The notes below the pieces were generated by a model. The model saw only the letters and a program-made list of their open reading frames with translations, was not told the DNA's origin and did no database searches. The position numbers were made by a program, and so were the translations under genes. This document shows positions 10,524 to 23,684 of a stretch of 64,000 nt of DNA, in pieces. Each line of letters opens with the position of its first letter. Position 1 is the first letter of the stretch. Source of the DNA: Humulus lupulus (lineage: Eukaryota > Streptophyta > Magnoliopsida > Rosales > Cannabaceae); assembly GCF_963169125.1 (NCBI RefSeq), contig NC_084797.1, forward strand, positions 99,659,868 through 99,723,867. Direction: 5' to 3'.

Positions 10524-13500
10524 TCTAACGCCCTGGATAGCCAAGACCGATACACTGTGTACTTATAAAGGTACAAGACTTGCTAATCAAGCCATTAATT
10601 TGAAAACGTGTCATTAAACATGTATGAGCTAGGGTTAAAAAGGTTTTGGTCTCAAAAGACTCATTTTATATAATTAAACTGTTATATATACGGGATCCCA
10701 ACAGAAACAGAGTTAAAAGTTGATTTACAGACTTCCAAAAAGAAACATAAACAAAGGTTAGCCATACTAAGGCAAAATAGACATTCTCTGGGTTTTGCGT
10801 CCCTGCCTAAACCTCAACCGTGGCGACTGAGCAGCTGGCTATGTACATTCCGCTCGCAGAGCTCTCCAATCAAGGATGATCAAGCTTACCCTTGCCTTTA
10901 CCTGCACCACGTAGCACCCGTGAGCCAAGGCCCAGCAAGAAAACATGAAATGCAACACAATCAAGTATATCAGACAGTAAAATTCACCAAACATGAACTC
11001 TCATCAAATAATCCACATTAATACCACTCAGCATATATTCAGAGTTATGGATGCAATCAAACACTTATAACATTTATATCACATAATAATCAGGGCCGAC
11101 AACTTAGGCCGCACCCTCTATTTATCCCACTGACTCCGGTCCGCTTAAACCGAGCTCAGTGCATATTAAGTTGTCCTCGGCTACCAGTGGCCGAGCCGCG
11201 GCCTGTGCGCTAGTGTAACCCTTGGCACCCTTAGGCCATTGGTTCACTAAATAGCTTGCATGGCATAATACCATCTTTTCAAGCATTCACATTAGGGAAC
11301 CCTTAGTCCCATCACATATATTCAACCAGGTGCAGTTTTCTTACCTTTGACCTTTGCAATAATTACTTACGAGCAACACTCCTCAAGCACAATCCGTTCC
11401 CAAGCCTAAGCTTTTATCACCTAGTCACAACCAAAGTATAAGGTTCCATTAATATCCAAATATAGGTTTTCAGGTTCAAAACTAACTTCCGGGAAATCGA
11501 ATCTCGCCAAGCATGGTGGCGAAAACGATCCCGAGCATTCTAGACCACATTCCCATGCCTAAAATCCCTAAAAGTTTAAGTGCACAACCAAGGGCTACGG
11601 CCCTTGAAGCTTAGCTGCGGCCCTACCCTCGAAACAGAACCAAAGCTACCCCTGAAGGAGGACACGCGCCGCGGCCCTTGCCTTGGGCGCCGCGGCGCTC
11701 ACCTTTGGCCGAGCCCTCTTGGCACATCTTCATCCTAGGGCCGCAACGCTCTAGAACAGAGCCGCGGCCCTTCCCTTTGAACCCAGAATTCCCACCATTT
11801 CTAGGCTTGAAACCTTAGCCAAAATCACCCTTAAGCTCCCTACTTCAACACCCAACAATCCCAACACTTTTAGCATGACTTAAACAACAAAATTCCACAG
11901 AAAACCCAGCCTAACACACTCTAAAATTCTCTTTTCAATTTCTGAAACTCAAGAGCTATAAACACTCAAACCAGTCATTCAAACTCAAATTAAAACTTCT
12001 AAATCATGAATTGAGACTTACCTCTTTTGCTGAACCACTTCACCAAGTCAAAACCAAGCTAATTCCCAAGCTTTCCTCCTTAATTCTATCTTTAAACATC
12101 AAAACCATATTTACCTCAAACCCCAACCAAAACCCAGAATTTCTAACCACAGAAAAGGAAATTAAGTGCTTACCTTAGCCCTGATTTAGTTCTTGATTAA
12201 TTCTTGAGCTAAGCCTCCAAATCCCTACCTCAATTCTCAGAAATTCCCAGCTTGATTCACTAAATTATCAATGGTTTCCTCTTTGTGTTTCCTTGAATGA
12301 GAGAGAAGAGAGAAGGGCTGAGAAAGAGTCGGTCTAATATTTATGTCTATCTATTCCTTTAGTCTAACCTTATCCCGTTAAGTAAATCCTGAGGTTCGGG
12401 GTGCCGGAAACGTCCCCGAGGGCAAAATGGTAAAATTCCCCAATATTCCCGCCTAGACTTCCTAACCTCAAATATATCTCCATATATTTATTTTCATAAC
12501 CCGATAGTCTAAATAACTACCCAATACCTGAAATACCCTTGACTTATCCAAAGTCAGCTGTTAAGCCCTGTTGTGACTTTTCCCCGCTAACTAGCCTTAG
12601 GATCACCTCGAGTCGTGCTCTACAGACCTACCCACATAATAATGTGGTTCTCACATTGTACGCCCTGGTTTTCCCGCGGGCTGATTAGCAAGCCGAGCTG
12701 CTGACTAATCGTAGTTATCTCATGAACTCCCCCAAGACCGGAGCTTCTGTCGTTAGCTCGAGGAAGCCCAAAGGGCTCGCCACCATTGTCCAAGACTGGA
12801 GCAGGCCCCCTGAAGGCCGAAGGTCGAGTCCAGTATGCAGCTCGCGGTACGAGCTGGATATGGAGCTATGACCCCTTGAGAAGTAAACACACGCAAGGTA
12901 AACGTGCATATATCAGGCATCACGTGTCTGATATCCCCCTGACTTCTCGGACACGCAGCAGGAACGTGCGTGATTCAGACACCCACGATTGGGTTGGGCC
13001 GTGCGGCCCATTACTTCCTTACCTATTGATTTGACCACACTTATGTGTCAGGTTTAGGAATTAATCATGAATGTCACAGAATTTATATGACAAGTAAGAA
13101 GGTCACGGGATGACCTCCCTACCAACTTCCAGGTGCCTTCTCCTATAAATATGGAGACCCTGGGAGTTGATAGAGGTTGGAAAAATAATCTCTTGTAAGA
13201 AATACTTTGTAACCAAATACTCAGTATAGATCAATAATATTGACTAGTGGAGTAGAAGGATTTTTAACCTTCGAACCACTTAAAAACCGTGTCTTGAGTC
13301 ACCCTTTTGGTTCTCTAAGATCATATATCAATTTCGGTTCACATTTAGCACTAATCATTTTTCTCTCCTTCTCTTAATTACCTGTTGGCGAAGAACCGCG
13401 TCAACACACATATATCATATGTATATCATATTATCATCAACTATCATTCAAACATTATTAATCATAAAATCATGCATTTAAATCAATATATTCATGCAAA

Positions 13501-13578
13501 CCATATCTTTCCAATTATTCCCTCCCGGCACGCTAATCAAGGCATTTAAGCCTCATTAGCAAATTTGGGGTCGTTACA
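10524..13578 (-). mobile_element. Solo LTR, Tekay-like family, TSD acatc
   Basis: Flanked by the direct 5-bp repeat acatc (10519-10523 and 13579-13583). The left end reads tctaacgccc where relatives have tgtaacg, so the outer G has mutated; the right end is gtcgttaca. The same landmarks as the LTRs at 16290-18645 and, inverted, 31490-58127 are present (tgagccaaggcccagcaag at about 10921, the acgtagcaccc block before it). There is no internal coding region, PBS or PPT, so this is a solo LTR formed by LTR-LTR recombination. It holds a younger insertion at 12657-13406. Confidence 0.88.
12657..13406 (+). mobile_element. 750 bp solo LTR, family T (ends GTCAACA), TSD cacat
   Basis: TSD cacat lies at 12652-12656 and 13407-13411; ends are tgtacgccc and gcgtcaaca. 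A TATA box (cctataaatatgg) near 13142 gives plus-strand transcription, with the R-U5 part running to 13406. Homologous to the solo LTR at 21419-22194 (inverted) and to both arms of the element at 47672-50103. It retains the complete U3 start that the inverted-repeat element has lost or rearranged. Confidence 0.9.
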
Positions 13579-15065
13579 ACATCCATATTATTTATTAATG
13601 CTTATGTGGCATTAAAAAAACAATTAATTGAAATAAAAAATTAATTTAAATTTTAAAATTAAAAATAAATAAATAAAATTAGATATAGTGATGTTCATCT
13701 CCAAACTCACATTTTTTATCTTCCAACAAAATTAAAGTAAAACAAAAACGAGAACAACATTTTAAAAAACATAGCTCAGATATATTTATACTGATGTTCT
13801 TCCAAAATGAATCGGGAACTCAGATGTACCATCTTCTTTCATCCAAAATTAAACCCCATAAACTTGTAAAATTGGCCCAAAATTATGAACACAAAATCAA
13901 CTCAGACTATATCTAATAAACCCATCAAACACATAAACATTCATTTGAAATGAATATACATAGTCACACCTAAAATTAAAAAATCATAACTTAAAATCAA
14001 CACAAAACTACAACCAAAGCAAACCAAAATCACAAATCTAACTCAATATGGCATATGTACATCACCATTAGCCAAGCCATCTATGCCTGCAAACACCAAT
14101 GGAGATCCCAACCGCGTCTTCCCCAGCCCAGATTAAAGAACAATCTATGAATAAACTCAACCCATTACACAAATCAAAGATATCTTGTCTTCGATTAATT
14201 CCCGAGTCTCTTCTATCCAGCTCGTTCCCATTGCTGACACATGCAGCCCCCGACCCCTCCGTCAAGCAACTCTCATCCCTGACCTCGACCCATTAATTCA
14301 AAACCATCCCTTCTTAGAAATCAAATCGAGCCTTCCCACAGCCCATCATCGCCGACTTTACCAAGTTGAAAGAGCCATCGTTCCCAATTGCCTTGTCAAC
14401 GCCAGCCACACCTGAGAAAAGGAGAAGAGGAAGATTAGGGTTAATTTTTAATTTGATTTTTTTTTATCAGTGATTTAAAAAAAAAATGGTATCGGTATTT
14501 CAGAATGTGTTTATTAATTAGATTAGTTTTAAGTTTTAATTTATTTATATTATGATTAAGATTTATTTTAAATTACACACGTGACCTTAACGTGGCCAAT
14601 AAACATGAACAAGTAAATAACATGTCAGCATTTTGTTAGCCGCATTGGAAGGAATTGGACGGAAGTCTCACTTTACAATACATTGAATAGTTTGGGGGAA
14701 TTTTGAATGACTCAAAAAAATCAAGAGGCACGATAATGTATAGGTCATCGTTCGAATGAAAAAAAATCATAAATGACCAATATATAAATATGGGAAAGTC
14801 TGCAATAGGGTATGTTTTTTACCTTATCAATACGACACTATTTTGTTTTGGCATGTGGATAAGTTATGACTACGATTTTTTTTATATAGCGAACCTCTAT
14901 CACGTTTTTGAGAAAATCAAGATAATTTATTGTACCAAAAACTGGGTTCCGAATTTTTTATCATATTGATACAACATTATTCAGACTTTTTATTGAAATG
15001 TTATTTTTGGCATTGTAAATTATTCAGAATTTCCCAAAAACTGGTGGGATGCCTGCTATAACTAC

Positions 15066-15952
15066 TGTTATCCCTCAAAAATCCAGAGATGATGTGGTGA
15101 ATGAGAAAGTGGCATGCGCCATCACAAATCATGGAAAAACGACGAAGTATTGAAAAAAGACCGAAGAGCAAAAAAGATAGGTCCAAGACCTATAGAAAGT
15201 CAATCAGGCCTAAACCCCCTAGGGGTGGTCGGCCTGGCATTGGCCCCCTAGGGTGGTTGGCCTAAGCAGGCCCAAGAACCCCTTGGGGTAGTCGGCCCAC
15301 CCTATCCTTTATAGGGTGGACGACCTACACTCCCAAAGACACTTCACTAGGTAAAACCCACGCTCGTTTAAACTGAGATCAACAGGCCTAGCACCCAAAG
15401 GACCAACGGATCTAGCACCCCAGCTCTAAAGGGTCGTCGAGCCTAGCACCTAAGTCTCATAAACCAATCAAGACTTATCATTTTCTCAAAGGTCTCAATC
15501 GTGCATTATCAACCACGATCCAAAGAATACAACATGAAGACCCATAATCTCATAATCATGGGAGGGTGGACACGTATCTCCACTCCCAACGATCGTCTAC
15601 CAAACCATGATCCCTACTCTTACTGATCATGTAACAGCCCCTGGGTACTATAAATAAAGGACCCAGGGCTTCCTTTCAAGGGATCTCTTTTTCTAGACTT
15701 TTTGGGTCGATCTTTTGGACGAACTTGTGAAGAGTGAACTCTGAGTTGATCTTTGTAATTGTCTATCAAGCAATTCAATACTAAAGAATAAGTGGATTAG
15801 GTTATTATTGTTCAGAAGAACAAGGCTGAACCACTATAAATTCATGTGTGTTTTTGTTTAGATATTTGTACTTTGTTGTATATTAGATTCATTCCGTTCA
15901 AAAGGTGTCGTATATTTTACATACGACCGTTGGCCAATTTCACAAGTCAATA
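15066..15952 (+). repeat. 5' LTR of the LARD-like element
   Basis: 887 bp, matching 19578-20458 along its whole length. The end is cacaagtcaata where the 3' LTR has cacaggtcaaca, so the terminal CA has changed to TA. After it, aataacatatacgtcattata matches the 3' host flank, not a normal leader. Confidence 0.85.
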
Positions 15953-16289
15953 AATAACATATACGTCATTATATAAAAAATTTGGGTTATAAGCCCAAGC
16001 TAATGAAGCCCTTGGGGTGGTCGACCCATGATGGAAACCCTAGGGTGCTCAACCCATGGTAGGATATGTAAGCCTAGAAGTCGCATAAGACAAGGGAAAT
16101 GCAAGGGAAACCCTAGAGGTGGTCGACCCATGATGGAAACCCTAGGGATGGTAGGCCCATGATGGAATTTACATCCCTGGAAATCACCTATGCATGTATG
16201 TGAAACCCTGAAAATCGCCCAACCCTAATGTTTATAAGCCTGGAAATCGCCAGACCAAGGGAACTTAAGAGTGGTTGGTCTAGGGTTTT

Positions 16290-18645
16290 TGTAACACATT
16301 GGATAACCAAGACTGTTGCACTGTGTATTTGAAATAGTGCAAGACTTGCTAATCAAGTCAATTGAATAAAAATGTGATCCTAAAGTCATAATCAAGTTAG
16401 GGTTAAAAGATTTTAATCATAAACGGTTAGTTTTCATTAAAATAGATGTTTGGCACATAGGATCCCAAAAATAGGGTTTAAAAGTAAATTTACAAGCTGT
16501 CAAAAGTTATATACAATCAGAGGCCACTCTAATGGAAAAATACACATTTTAGGTTTCTGTCCCTGTACAATCCCTCGGCCATGGCAAACGAGCAGCTGAC
16601 AATGTACACCTCACCCCCAGAGCTCTCCAACTCATGGTTGATCCATCTTACCCTTGCCTTTACCGGCACCACGTAGCACCTGTGAGACGAGGCCCAACAA
16701 GAAAACCATAACAGCATAACATAATTAATGATGATAATCACATAACTCACAAGACAATTAACTAGATATTCAACAATCCATAGCATCAAGCTAACAATAA
16801 TAAACATCTATATTCAACAGTTTATTTCAATCAATACTCAATACTAAGGGTTGATGCCCTTAGGTCACACCCTCTGTTTAACCCACTGACTCCGGCTTGC
16901 TTAGGTTGAGTCCAGTGTTTATCTAGCTGACCCCAGCTCACAGTGGCCAAGTCGCGTCCTATGCGCAAATTGTCATCCCCGACACTCTTAGGTCGTTCAT
17001 TTCATGCTCACATGGCATTATCACAATTATACATCATATGTATTCAAATACAGGGAATCTCAGTCCCAACATAGCCACACAAGGGTGCAGTTTTCTTACC
17101 TTTAATTCTGGACGGAGATAATGGAATGGTCTCGAGCACGATCCTTAGTCCCGAGCCTTGGCGACAAACCTAGTCACATTGTCCAATGGGTAATTGTTAA
17201 CTTCCAATCCAAATAAATACTTATGAGGCACAAACTAGCCTCCGGGACCTCAATTTCTACTAAACTGGATAGTAGAAATTGTCTCGAGCGCCTAGGTTCG
17301 AACCCCTGAGCCTTACCAATTCTAGAAATAATTCTAAGGCTAAAATCCCCAGGCAAGTCGCGACTTGGCTTAGTGTGTCGCAACTTGCCCCCAAGTCAAA
17401 GAGAAGGGACCTAGGCCAAAGGGGAGGCGGGCCGCGACTTGGCCTAGTGGGTTGTGGTGCGCCCCCATCTCAGAGAGCAACCCAGGCCAAACAAGCCACA
17501 CGCATTGCGGCGCCCCAGGGTTGGGTCGCGGCGCAGCCCCCTCAAGCTCAAAAAAATCTGGGTTTTCTCCAACCCTTTTCCAGCAAAGAACTACAAGGTT
17601 TCAAAGCCTATCACACTCCCACTTCCAACTAAATCACCAGGGCAAAACCAAGACTCTAACCATAAATTATAAGCTCACATAAACACAGAAGCTCTACTCA
17701 AACTTCCAGCAATTTATCAACTAACTTATACCCAAGAACCTAGAATTAACACATGTTCCAAGCTTCAAAACTACTCAGCTCTAACTCCACCCTATTGAAC
17801 TAAGTTCTTCAACAAATTAAAAGATTAGAGCTTACCTCAACAGTGGTTGAATCCTCCCAAGTTCCAGCTTTAATTCCTAGCTTAATCACCTCCAATTTTC
17901 TTCAAAGAATCCAGCTTCAAGCCTAAGCTTCTGCCCTTTTTTTTCCTTCCTTAGCTTCAAGGTACATGAGAGAGTGAGAGAGGAAATAAAACTGTGAGAC
18001 AGAGATGAGAGGGTTTGAGATGTTTCTACTTTCCTCTGCCTTAATTCTATGTGATTTCTGAGCAAATCCTTTGATAATTCAGAAGACTATTTTTCCCTTC
18101 TAGGTTTACTAATCCTTAAGTTGTCCCTAGGGGTAAAATGACCATTCTCCCCCTGTTCCCGCTAATTCCTTAAATGTTCCTACCATCTACCAATTAAACC
18201 CTTCATCCAATTAATTACCAATTATTTACTCAGTATCTAATAATTCCCAAGATATTTTTCTTAATTCCCAAAAATACCCCAAGCTTTTCCCAAGCCAGGT
18301 ATTAATCCCCACTATGACTATTTCACCAATCCGCTCACTAGGACCGTCTCGAGCCATATGCTGCAAATATATCCACATAATAATGTGGTCTCAACAATTT
18401 ATCACATATAATCACATTTATGCCCACAACGAGCCAAAATTACAAATATGCCCTTATAAGTTATAAAGGGCCCACATGCATATCTAATACTCACAAACAT
18501 GCATGTCACATAGTCATATAATCATATTAATCATGCAAGCCACATAATCATGCATTAAACCATTAAATCACACATATACCAATTATGCCCTCTCGACACG
18601 CTAATCAAAGCCCTTAAGCCTTATTAGCAAGTTTGGGTCGTTACA
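16290..18645 (-). mobile_element. Solo LTR, Tekay-like, TSD gtttt
   Basis: 2,356 bp with ends tgtaacac and gtcgttaca and TSD gtttt at 16285-16289 and 18646-18650. Inverted relative to the LTR at 31490-58127 and parallel to 10524-13578, sharing with the latter the caagacttgctaatcaag and ctaatcaa...ttattagcaa blocks. No internal region. Open frames inside (for example about 17279-17632) are GC-rich U3 sequence and not genes. Confidence 0.88.
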
Positions 18646-19135
18646 GTTTTACAAGCCTGAAAATTGCCAGGCTAGTGAATCTCAAAGAGTGGTCGGCCTA
18701 GGTCAGAGTTTTACAAGCGTGAAATCGTCTATGTTAGGGTTTGGAACCCTGGAATTCGTCCAAGCTAGGGAAATCATAGGGTGATCGCCCTATAAGCATC
18801 TAAACCCTAAGCATCACGCAAAAAGAGGCAAGGAACAAGCCAATTTTTTATTAAGAACATTTTTTGATTCAAACAAGTCAATTATTTTTTATCAAAATAA
18901 AAACAAAACAAGGAGATCCAGACAAATTCCTCAAAGATTCAAAGTATTTCTTCTAAATCTACACACATTTAAATTAAATGATGTAAAGATTAGGAGAAAA
19001 TACTTACCCAGGTGAAGATCTGAGTTTGATGAAGAATTGAAGAAATCACGCTTGGAGAACCCTACAGCTTAGGCGCACATAACAAAGAACTGAGAAGTGA
19101 ATACCCTACTTATAGCCTCTCAGGCTAACCATATA

Positions 19136-19440
19136 TTTTTAGGTATTCAAAATCCTTGAAAAATATCTAGTATTGTTAAAAATTCAAAATTCCTTGAAAA
19201 ATATTTTGTATTTTTTGGAATTAACATCTTTGAAAAATATATTATATTTTTAGGACTTCAAAATTCCTTGAAAAATATATTATACTTTTAAGAATTCAAA
19301 ATTCCTTGAAAAATATATTATGTTTTTAGGATTTTATAATTTCCTTGAAAAATATATTAGATTTTTAGGAAATTAATTTTCCTTGAAAAATATAATTATT
19401 TTTAGGAATTACAATTATTCTTGAAAAATTCGTGCTGAGC
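19136..19440. repeat. AT-rich tandem array, units of about 40-50 bp
   Basis: The words ccttgaaaaatat and tttttagga alternate about eight times between 19140 and 19430, just upstream of the polypurine tract of the LARD-like element. The units vary in length. Confidence 0.7.
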
Positions 19441-19577
19441 AACTTATCGATTGTTAATAAAAGTATTATGTAATGTCCTGAGGGACTTTGCTGTTAAAGT
19501 ACTGCTACGATATGTATCTCGGGCCAGATCAAGTTTACCGTGATGTTGAACACATCACGATAAACTTGGGGGCCAAA

Positions 19578-20458
19578 TGTTATCCCTCAAAAATCCAGAG
19601 ATGACGCGGTGAATGAGAAAGCGACACGTGGCATCACAAATCAGGGAAAAACAACGAAGTATTGAAAAAAGATCGCGATGAGAAAAACAGATAGGTCCAA
19701 GACCTATAGAAAGTCAACCAGGCCTAAACCCCCTAGTGGTGGTCAGCCTGGTATTGGCCCCCTAGGGTGGTCGGCCTGACCCCAACCCCTAGGGTGGTCG
19801 GCCCACCCTATCCTTCATATGGTGGATGTCCTACACTCCCAAAGACACTTCACTAGGTAAAAATCACGCTCGTTCAAATTGAGATCAACATGTCTAGCAC
19901 CCAGAGGACCAACGGGTCTAGCACCCATGCTCTAAAGGGTCGTCGAGCCTAGCACCTAAGTCTCATAAACCAATCAAGACTTATCATTTTCTCGAAGGTC
20001 TCAATCGTGCATTATCAACCATGATCCAGAGAAGACAACGGGAAGACCCACGATCTCATAATCATGGGAGGGTGGACACATATCTCCACTCCCAATGATC
20101 GTGTACCAAACCACGATCCCAACTCTTATTGATCATGTAACAACCCCTGGGTACTATAAATAAAGGACCCAGGGCTTCCTTTCAAGGGATCTCTTTTTCT
20201 GGACTTTTTGGATCGATCTTTTGGACGAACTTGTGAAGAGTGAACTCTGAGTTGATCTTTGTAATTGTCTATCAAGCAATTCAATACTAAAGAATAAGTG
20301 GATTAGGTTATTACTGTTCAGAAGAACAGGGATGGACCACTATAAATTATTGTGTGTTTTTGTTTAGATATTTGTACTCTGTCGTATATTAGATTCATTC
20401 CGTTCAAAATGTGTCGTATATTGTACATACAACTGTTGGCAAATTTCACAGGTCAACA
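19578..20458 (+). repeat. 3' LTR of the LARD-like element
   Basis: 881 bp, tgttatccctc to ggtcaaca, preceded by the purine-rich acttgggggccaaa. TATA box near 20155. It keeps the canonical CA end that the 5' LTR has lost. Confidence 0.88.
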
Positions 20459-20545
20459 ACTACCATATACGTCATTATATGAAAAATTTGGGTTATAATT
20501 TCTTCAAGTGTCGAAAATAGAAAACGCTCATACCTGCCTAAGAAG

Positions 20546-21150
20546 CTCCATAATATATATACTATGTAAAAGCAACGTGCAATACATGTTTACTTAGTTT
20601 TATTTAGAATATGTATTAATGTATTTTTATTATGTTTTTTCAATTGTCATATAAATTTTAAATAAATGAACAATGATATATATTATAAAAGAATGACATC
20701 AACATATTAAAACAAACAAACCAAAATATTGTCCAATATATATATATAAAGATATGGTGCATTGTAGTTTTAAAATTAAATATATTTTTTGTCTAATTTT
20801 CTTTTGGAAAAGATAACTATGAATTTTAATATAATAAAACATTAAAAAATTCTAAATTAAAACTATGAATTTAAAAAGTTTATTTACTCAAATTTTAATT
20901 ATTTAATTTAAAAAATGTTAAACCGACAAAAATTTATATATAAAAATATATATTATTTAATTAATGGCTAGAGCAATTAAAATAAGTAATTTCTCATTAA
21001 AAAACTAAATGGTCAAAATAAAAAAAATATGTAGATTTATGTCTTATTTCACTATTACATATATATATTTGGATAAACAAAATTCGTTAAATGACAAAAT
21101 ACATAATTAATAAAAGAAAAAAAATAAATTTAAGCATATAAATATTTTTC
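20546..21150. other. AT-rich intergenic DNA
   Basis: Very AT-rich, with short TA runs (for example about 20738-20747). No reading frame or repeat boundary could be supported. Confidence 0.5.
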
Positions 21151-21239
21151 CGTTATAGTTTTGATACTATAATTGATAGAATAATTTAATATGAAATTTT
21201 AAAATATGTGATGAGAAATTATTATGACTCATTTATTAA

Positions 21240-22425
21240 TTTTTTTTTTCAATTTATTAAGCTTATATAGATGACTTTATTACTTTGTATTATTTTTTAA
21301 AATTTATTTACCTTATTTAGATGATTTTAAAACTAATTTTTTTAGAAAATAATGTTAAATATAACGGAAAACAACAATTTCTGATAAACTCACGTTTATA
21401 TTATATAAAGATATATATTGTCGACGCAGTTTTTCACCAACAGATAATTATACGAATAAGTAGGATGGATTAGTGCTGATTGATAAACCGTAATATGAAA
21501 ATGATAGTAATCTAGGATGTGGAAATTAATTGCAAGGAACTAACAATCACTCCTTTTTTAGGTGGTTCGGAGGTTAAAATCTCCCTAGTCCACCAGTCGA
21601 TATTATTGATATATCCTCAGTATTTATTACAAGATGTTTGTTTTTTTACAAGAAGAAGCCAACCCCTTGCACTATCCAGGGTTTCAGTATTTATAGGAGA
21701 TTGATATCTGAGTAGATATTGGGGTCATCCCGTGACCTTTTCATCCATCATGTCATTTATGTGACATCGATGATTAATTCCTAAACCTTACAGTGAAGTG
21801 TGGTCTAATCAATAGGTAAAGATGGGTAATGGGCCGCATGACCCAACTTAGGCGTGGGATGTCTGAACACGCACGTTGATACTGCGTATCCGAGAATTCA
21901 GGAATAGAACAGACACATGATGTCTGATATACGCACATTTATATTGCGTGGTTGACTTTACAAGGATTCAGGGGTGTCAGGCCTCTGATGCACTACGAGC
22001 TTAATCTAGCGCTAGCTCGTCGCTCTTATCATGCCGACACAATGACTCCAAGGAGCAACTAAATGAATAACCAGCTCGGGCTGGTTACTTAGGGGACGGT
22101 GACAAACAGCTCCGGATGGACGGTTGAGACGTGGCAGATCGAGTTAGGCCCTTCTTTAGCTCGCCAAAGTGTGTGCGGATATTTAGGGCGTACATATATA
22201 TATTTAATGAGAGAGAGTATCATTTACATCTTATAAACTTTTGAGTTATCTTATAAATGTGAGTTTAACGAAAATTGTTAGTTTCAATTAGATTTAACAC
22301 TTTTTTTTATTGTTTTCCAACACCGTTAGTTTTAAAGCCATCTTATATAGATTAAAAAAATAATAATAAAATTATCTAAATAAGGTAAATAAATTTAAAA
22401 TAAAAATAATAAATAATAAATAAGT
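21240..22425. repeat. AT-rich foldback sequence, split by a solo LTR
   Basis: Left of the solo LTR, aaatttatttaccttatttagatgatttt (about 21299-21327) has an inverted partner at about 22365-22400, right of it. The ctgataaactcac block near 21381 is likewise answered by gtgagttta near 22260. The pairing is imperfect. It looks like an old MITE or foldback element that later received the solo LTR at 21419-22194; the Tat element begins directly at its right edge. Confidence 0.35.
21419..22194 (-). mobile_element. 776 bp solo LTR, family T, TSD tatat
   Basis: Starts tgtcgacgcag and ends gggcgtaca; TSD tatat on both sides, which is weak on its own because the site is a TA run. Read on the minus strand it matches the solo LTR at 12657-13406: the TATA box (tatttatagg inverted, about 21679), the gtgacatc...atgattaattcctaaacc block and the tgggccgcatgacccaac block. 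Confidence 0.85.
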
Positions 22426-23321
22426 TGTTGACTGTCTTCTTCGTTATCAACCTTAAAACGAGAGATTAAAGAAATAAGCAACATGAACACAAGGATTTTT
22501 ATGTGGTTTGGGTAATAAAAGAACCCCAGTCCACGAGTCTTTGGTATTAAGAGGATTGGAAGCTTGTGATGGCAAGTTCCAATGGTGTATTCTCATGCAA
22601 CGTTTAGATTGCTCTGAGTACAAGGTGTTTTCTCTCTAAAAAAACTGAACCCTTCACAATGAGACTCCCAACTCTATTTATAAAGGCTAGGGTCATTAAT
22701 ACTAATCATTTATCATTAATATACATTCTTCCCGTTATTGGGGGATTAATAAAAATTCAATGCATTAGGCTACATTGAATAGAGACCACAATCCAAGCGA
22801 GATCCGCAGGGCCCACTGCAGAAAGGTACCTACTTTATGGGGAACATGCCCCTGGTACTGTCAGGGCATGTTGCACGTATCTTTGTGTTAGACGGCATAG
22901 TGGGGGTGCGAATTGTCGAGTCGTGCAATCGAAAACATTGTTGACGCTCAAAAAGGTTGCCAGGTACTCCTTTGATGTTGTTAACCCGCATTGGCTGACA
23001 CCTGACTTATCTTTTAGATCCCGAGGGCAAGATCCTCAGCCTGGAATATCATTGATGGTAAGAAACCCATGGACTGCCAAGCAGCTCTCGAGACATATCC
23101 TTGGAAAGATGTTCATAGCTCTCGAGACATGGCCATGGGGATATGTCTGTGTCCTTCCTCTTTCCGAGGGGAGTAATCTCTGAGTATAGGACCAACCCCC
23201 CGAGGACTGATCCTAGGGGCGTGGTCCCATCGAAAGAAGTAAACTTCCTGCCACATGTCTTACTCGGACTACCACGCGTCCTACTTGGACGATCATGTGT
23301 CTTTGGGTAAAAATACAGACA
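22426..23321 (-). repeat. 3' LTR of the Tat element
   Basis: Plus-strand ends are tgttgactgtc and aaaatacagaca, an 896 bp LTR in minus orientation. The first about 670 bp align with 61660-62114 (acacaaggatttttatg, tattaagaggattggaagc, acctactttatggggaac). Beside the inner end, the minus strand reads agacttgggagcaatttt, a plausible polypurine tract. Confidence 0.8.
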
Positions 23322-23684
23322 AAAATTGCTCCCAAGTCTCTACTCGTCCTCGGATAGTGGAGACTTAAGACTGGGGAAAACTCAAAATTTCCTCGGATAG
23401 AAACGTTTGGATTTCTGCTGATGTCAATATAAGATTTCCTACCACGTGTTGAATCCCCATTGCTGGGCCCATCAATTCGTGCAATTAATGAAGGGTCAGA
23501 TCAGCGGCTCGAAACGTCTTTTCTGTACCCTAGGTGTTCTTTCGGCTTATACTCGAGATTTCTCTTTTCTAATGCCAATGATCATGATCCACACCTTTAT
23601 GATCTTTGACCCTTGGATCATTCTCGAGTACCCATGTCCTAGATAAGCCGACGGTTGGGGTAAACTTACTTCGCCCCTAAGCAC

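Larger units (their letters stand above)
10351..14755. mobile_element. Non-autonomous inverted-repeat DNA element, split by a solo LTR
   Basis: The left arm (10351-about 10523) and the right arm (about 14590-14755) are imperfect inverted repeats. tcgaactatgacttatac at 10351 is answered by gtataggtcatcgttcga-type sequence ending at 14755. Further in, acgaaagtccc-type sequence matches gacggaagtctcac inverted, and tattttg/ccaaaat blocks also pair. Without the LTR insertion (10524-13578) the element would be about 1.35 kb. The interior (13584-14570) is AT-rich with no convincing protein. Class (Mutator-like or other TIR type) is not settled. Confidence 0.5.
15066..20458 (+). mobile_element. Non-coding LTR element with two LTRs (LARD-like), TSD actac
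   Basis: 5' LTR at 15066-15952 and 3' LTR at 19578-20458, both starting tgttatccctc. TSD actac at 15061-15065 and 20459-20463. Each LTR has a TATA box in ctataaataaagg (about 15648 and 20155), giving plus-strand transcription. A polypurine tract (acttgggggccaaa) precedes the 3' LTR. The interior holds no gag or pol, only the repeated word ggtcgacccatgatggaaac, AT-rich tandem repeats, and a solo LTR insertion at 16290-18645. It must have moved with enzymes from another element. No PBS follows the 5' LTR; instead a copy of the 3' host flank is there. Confidence 0.85.
14790..20545 (+). repeat. Mutator-like terminal repeat, copy 2, split by an LTR element
   Basis: The left part (14790-15065) and right part (20464-20545) join across the insertion at 15066-20458 to give a colinear second copy of the repeat at 9960-10310. 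It starts near gggaaagtctgcaatagggt. The two copies flank the inverted-repeat element at 10351-14755 in direct orientation, so they may be its outer ends or two separate insertions. Confidence 0.4.

Noticed and set aside
17279..17682. Open frames of 70-117 codons on the plus strand
   Set aside because: They lie in the GC-rich U3 of a solo LTR, overlap in several frames and show no domain.
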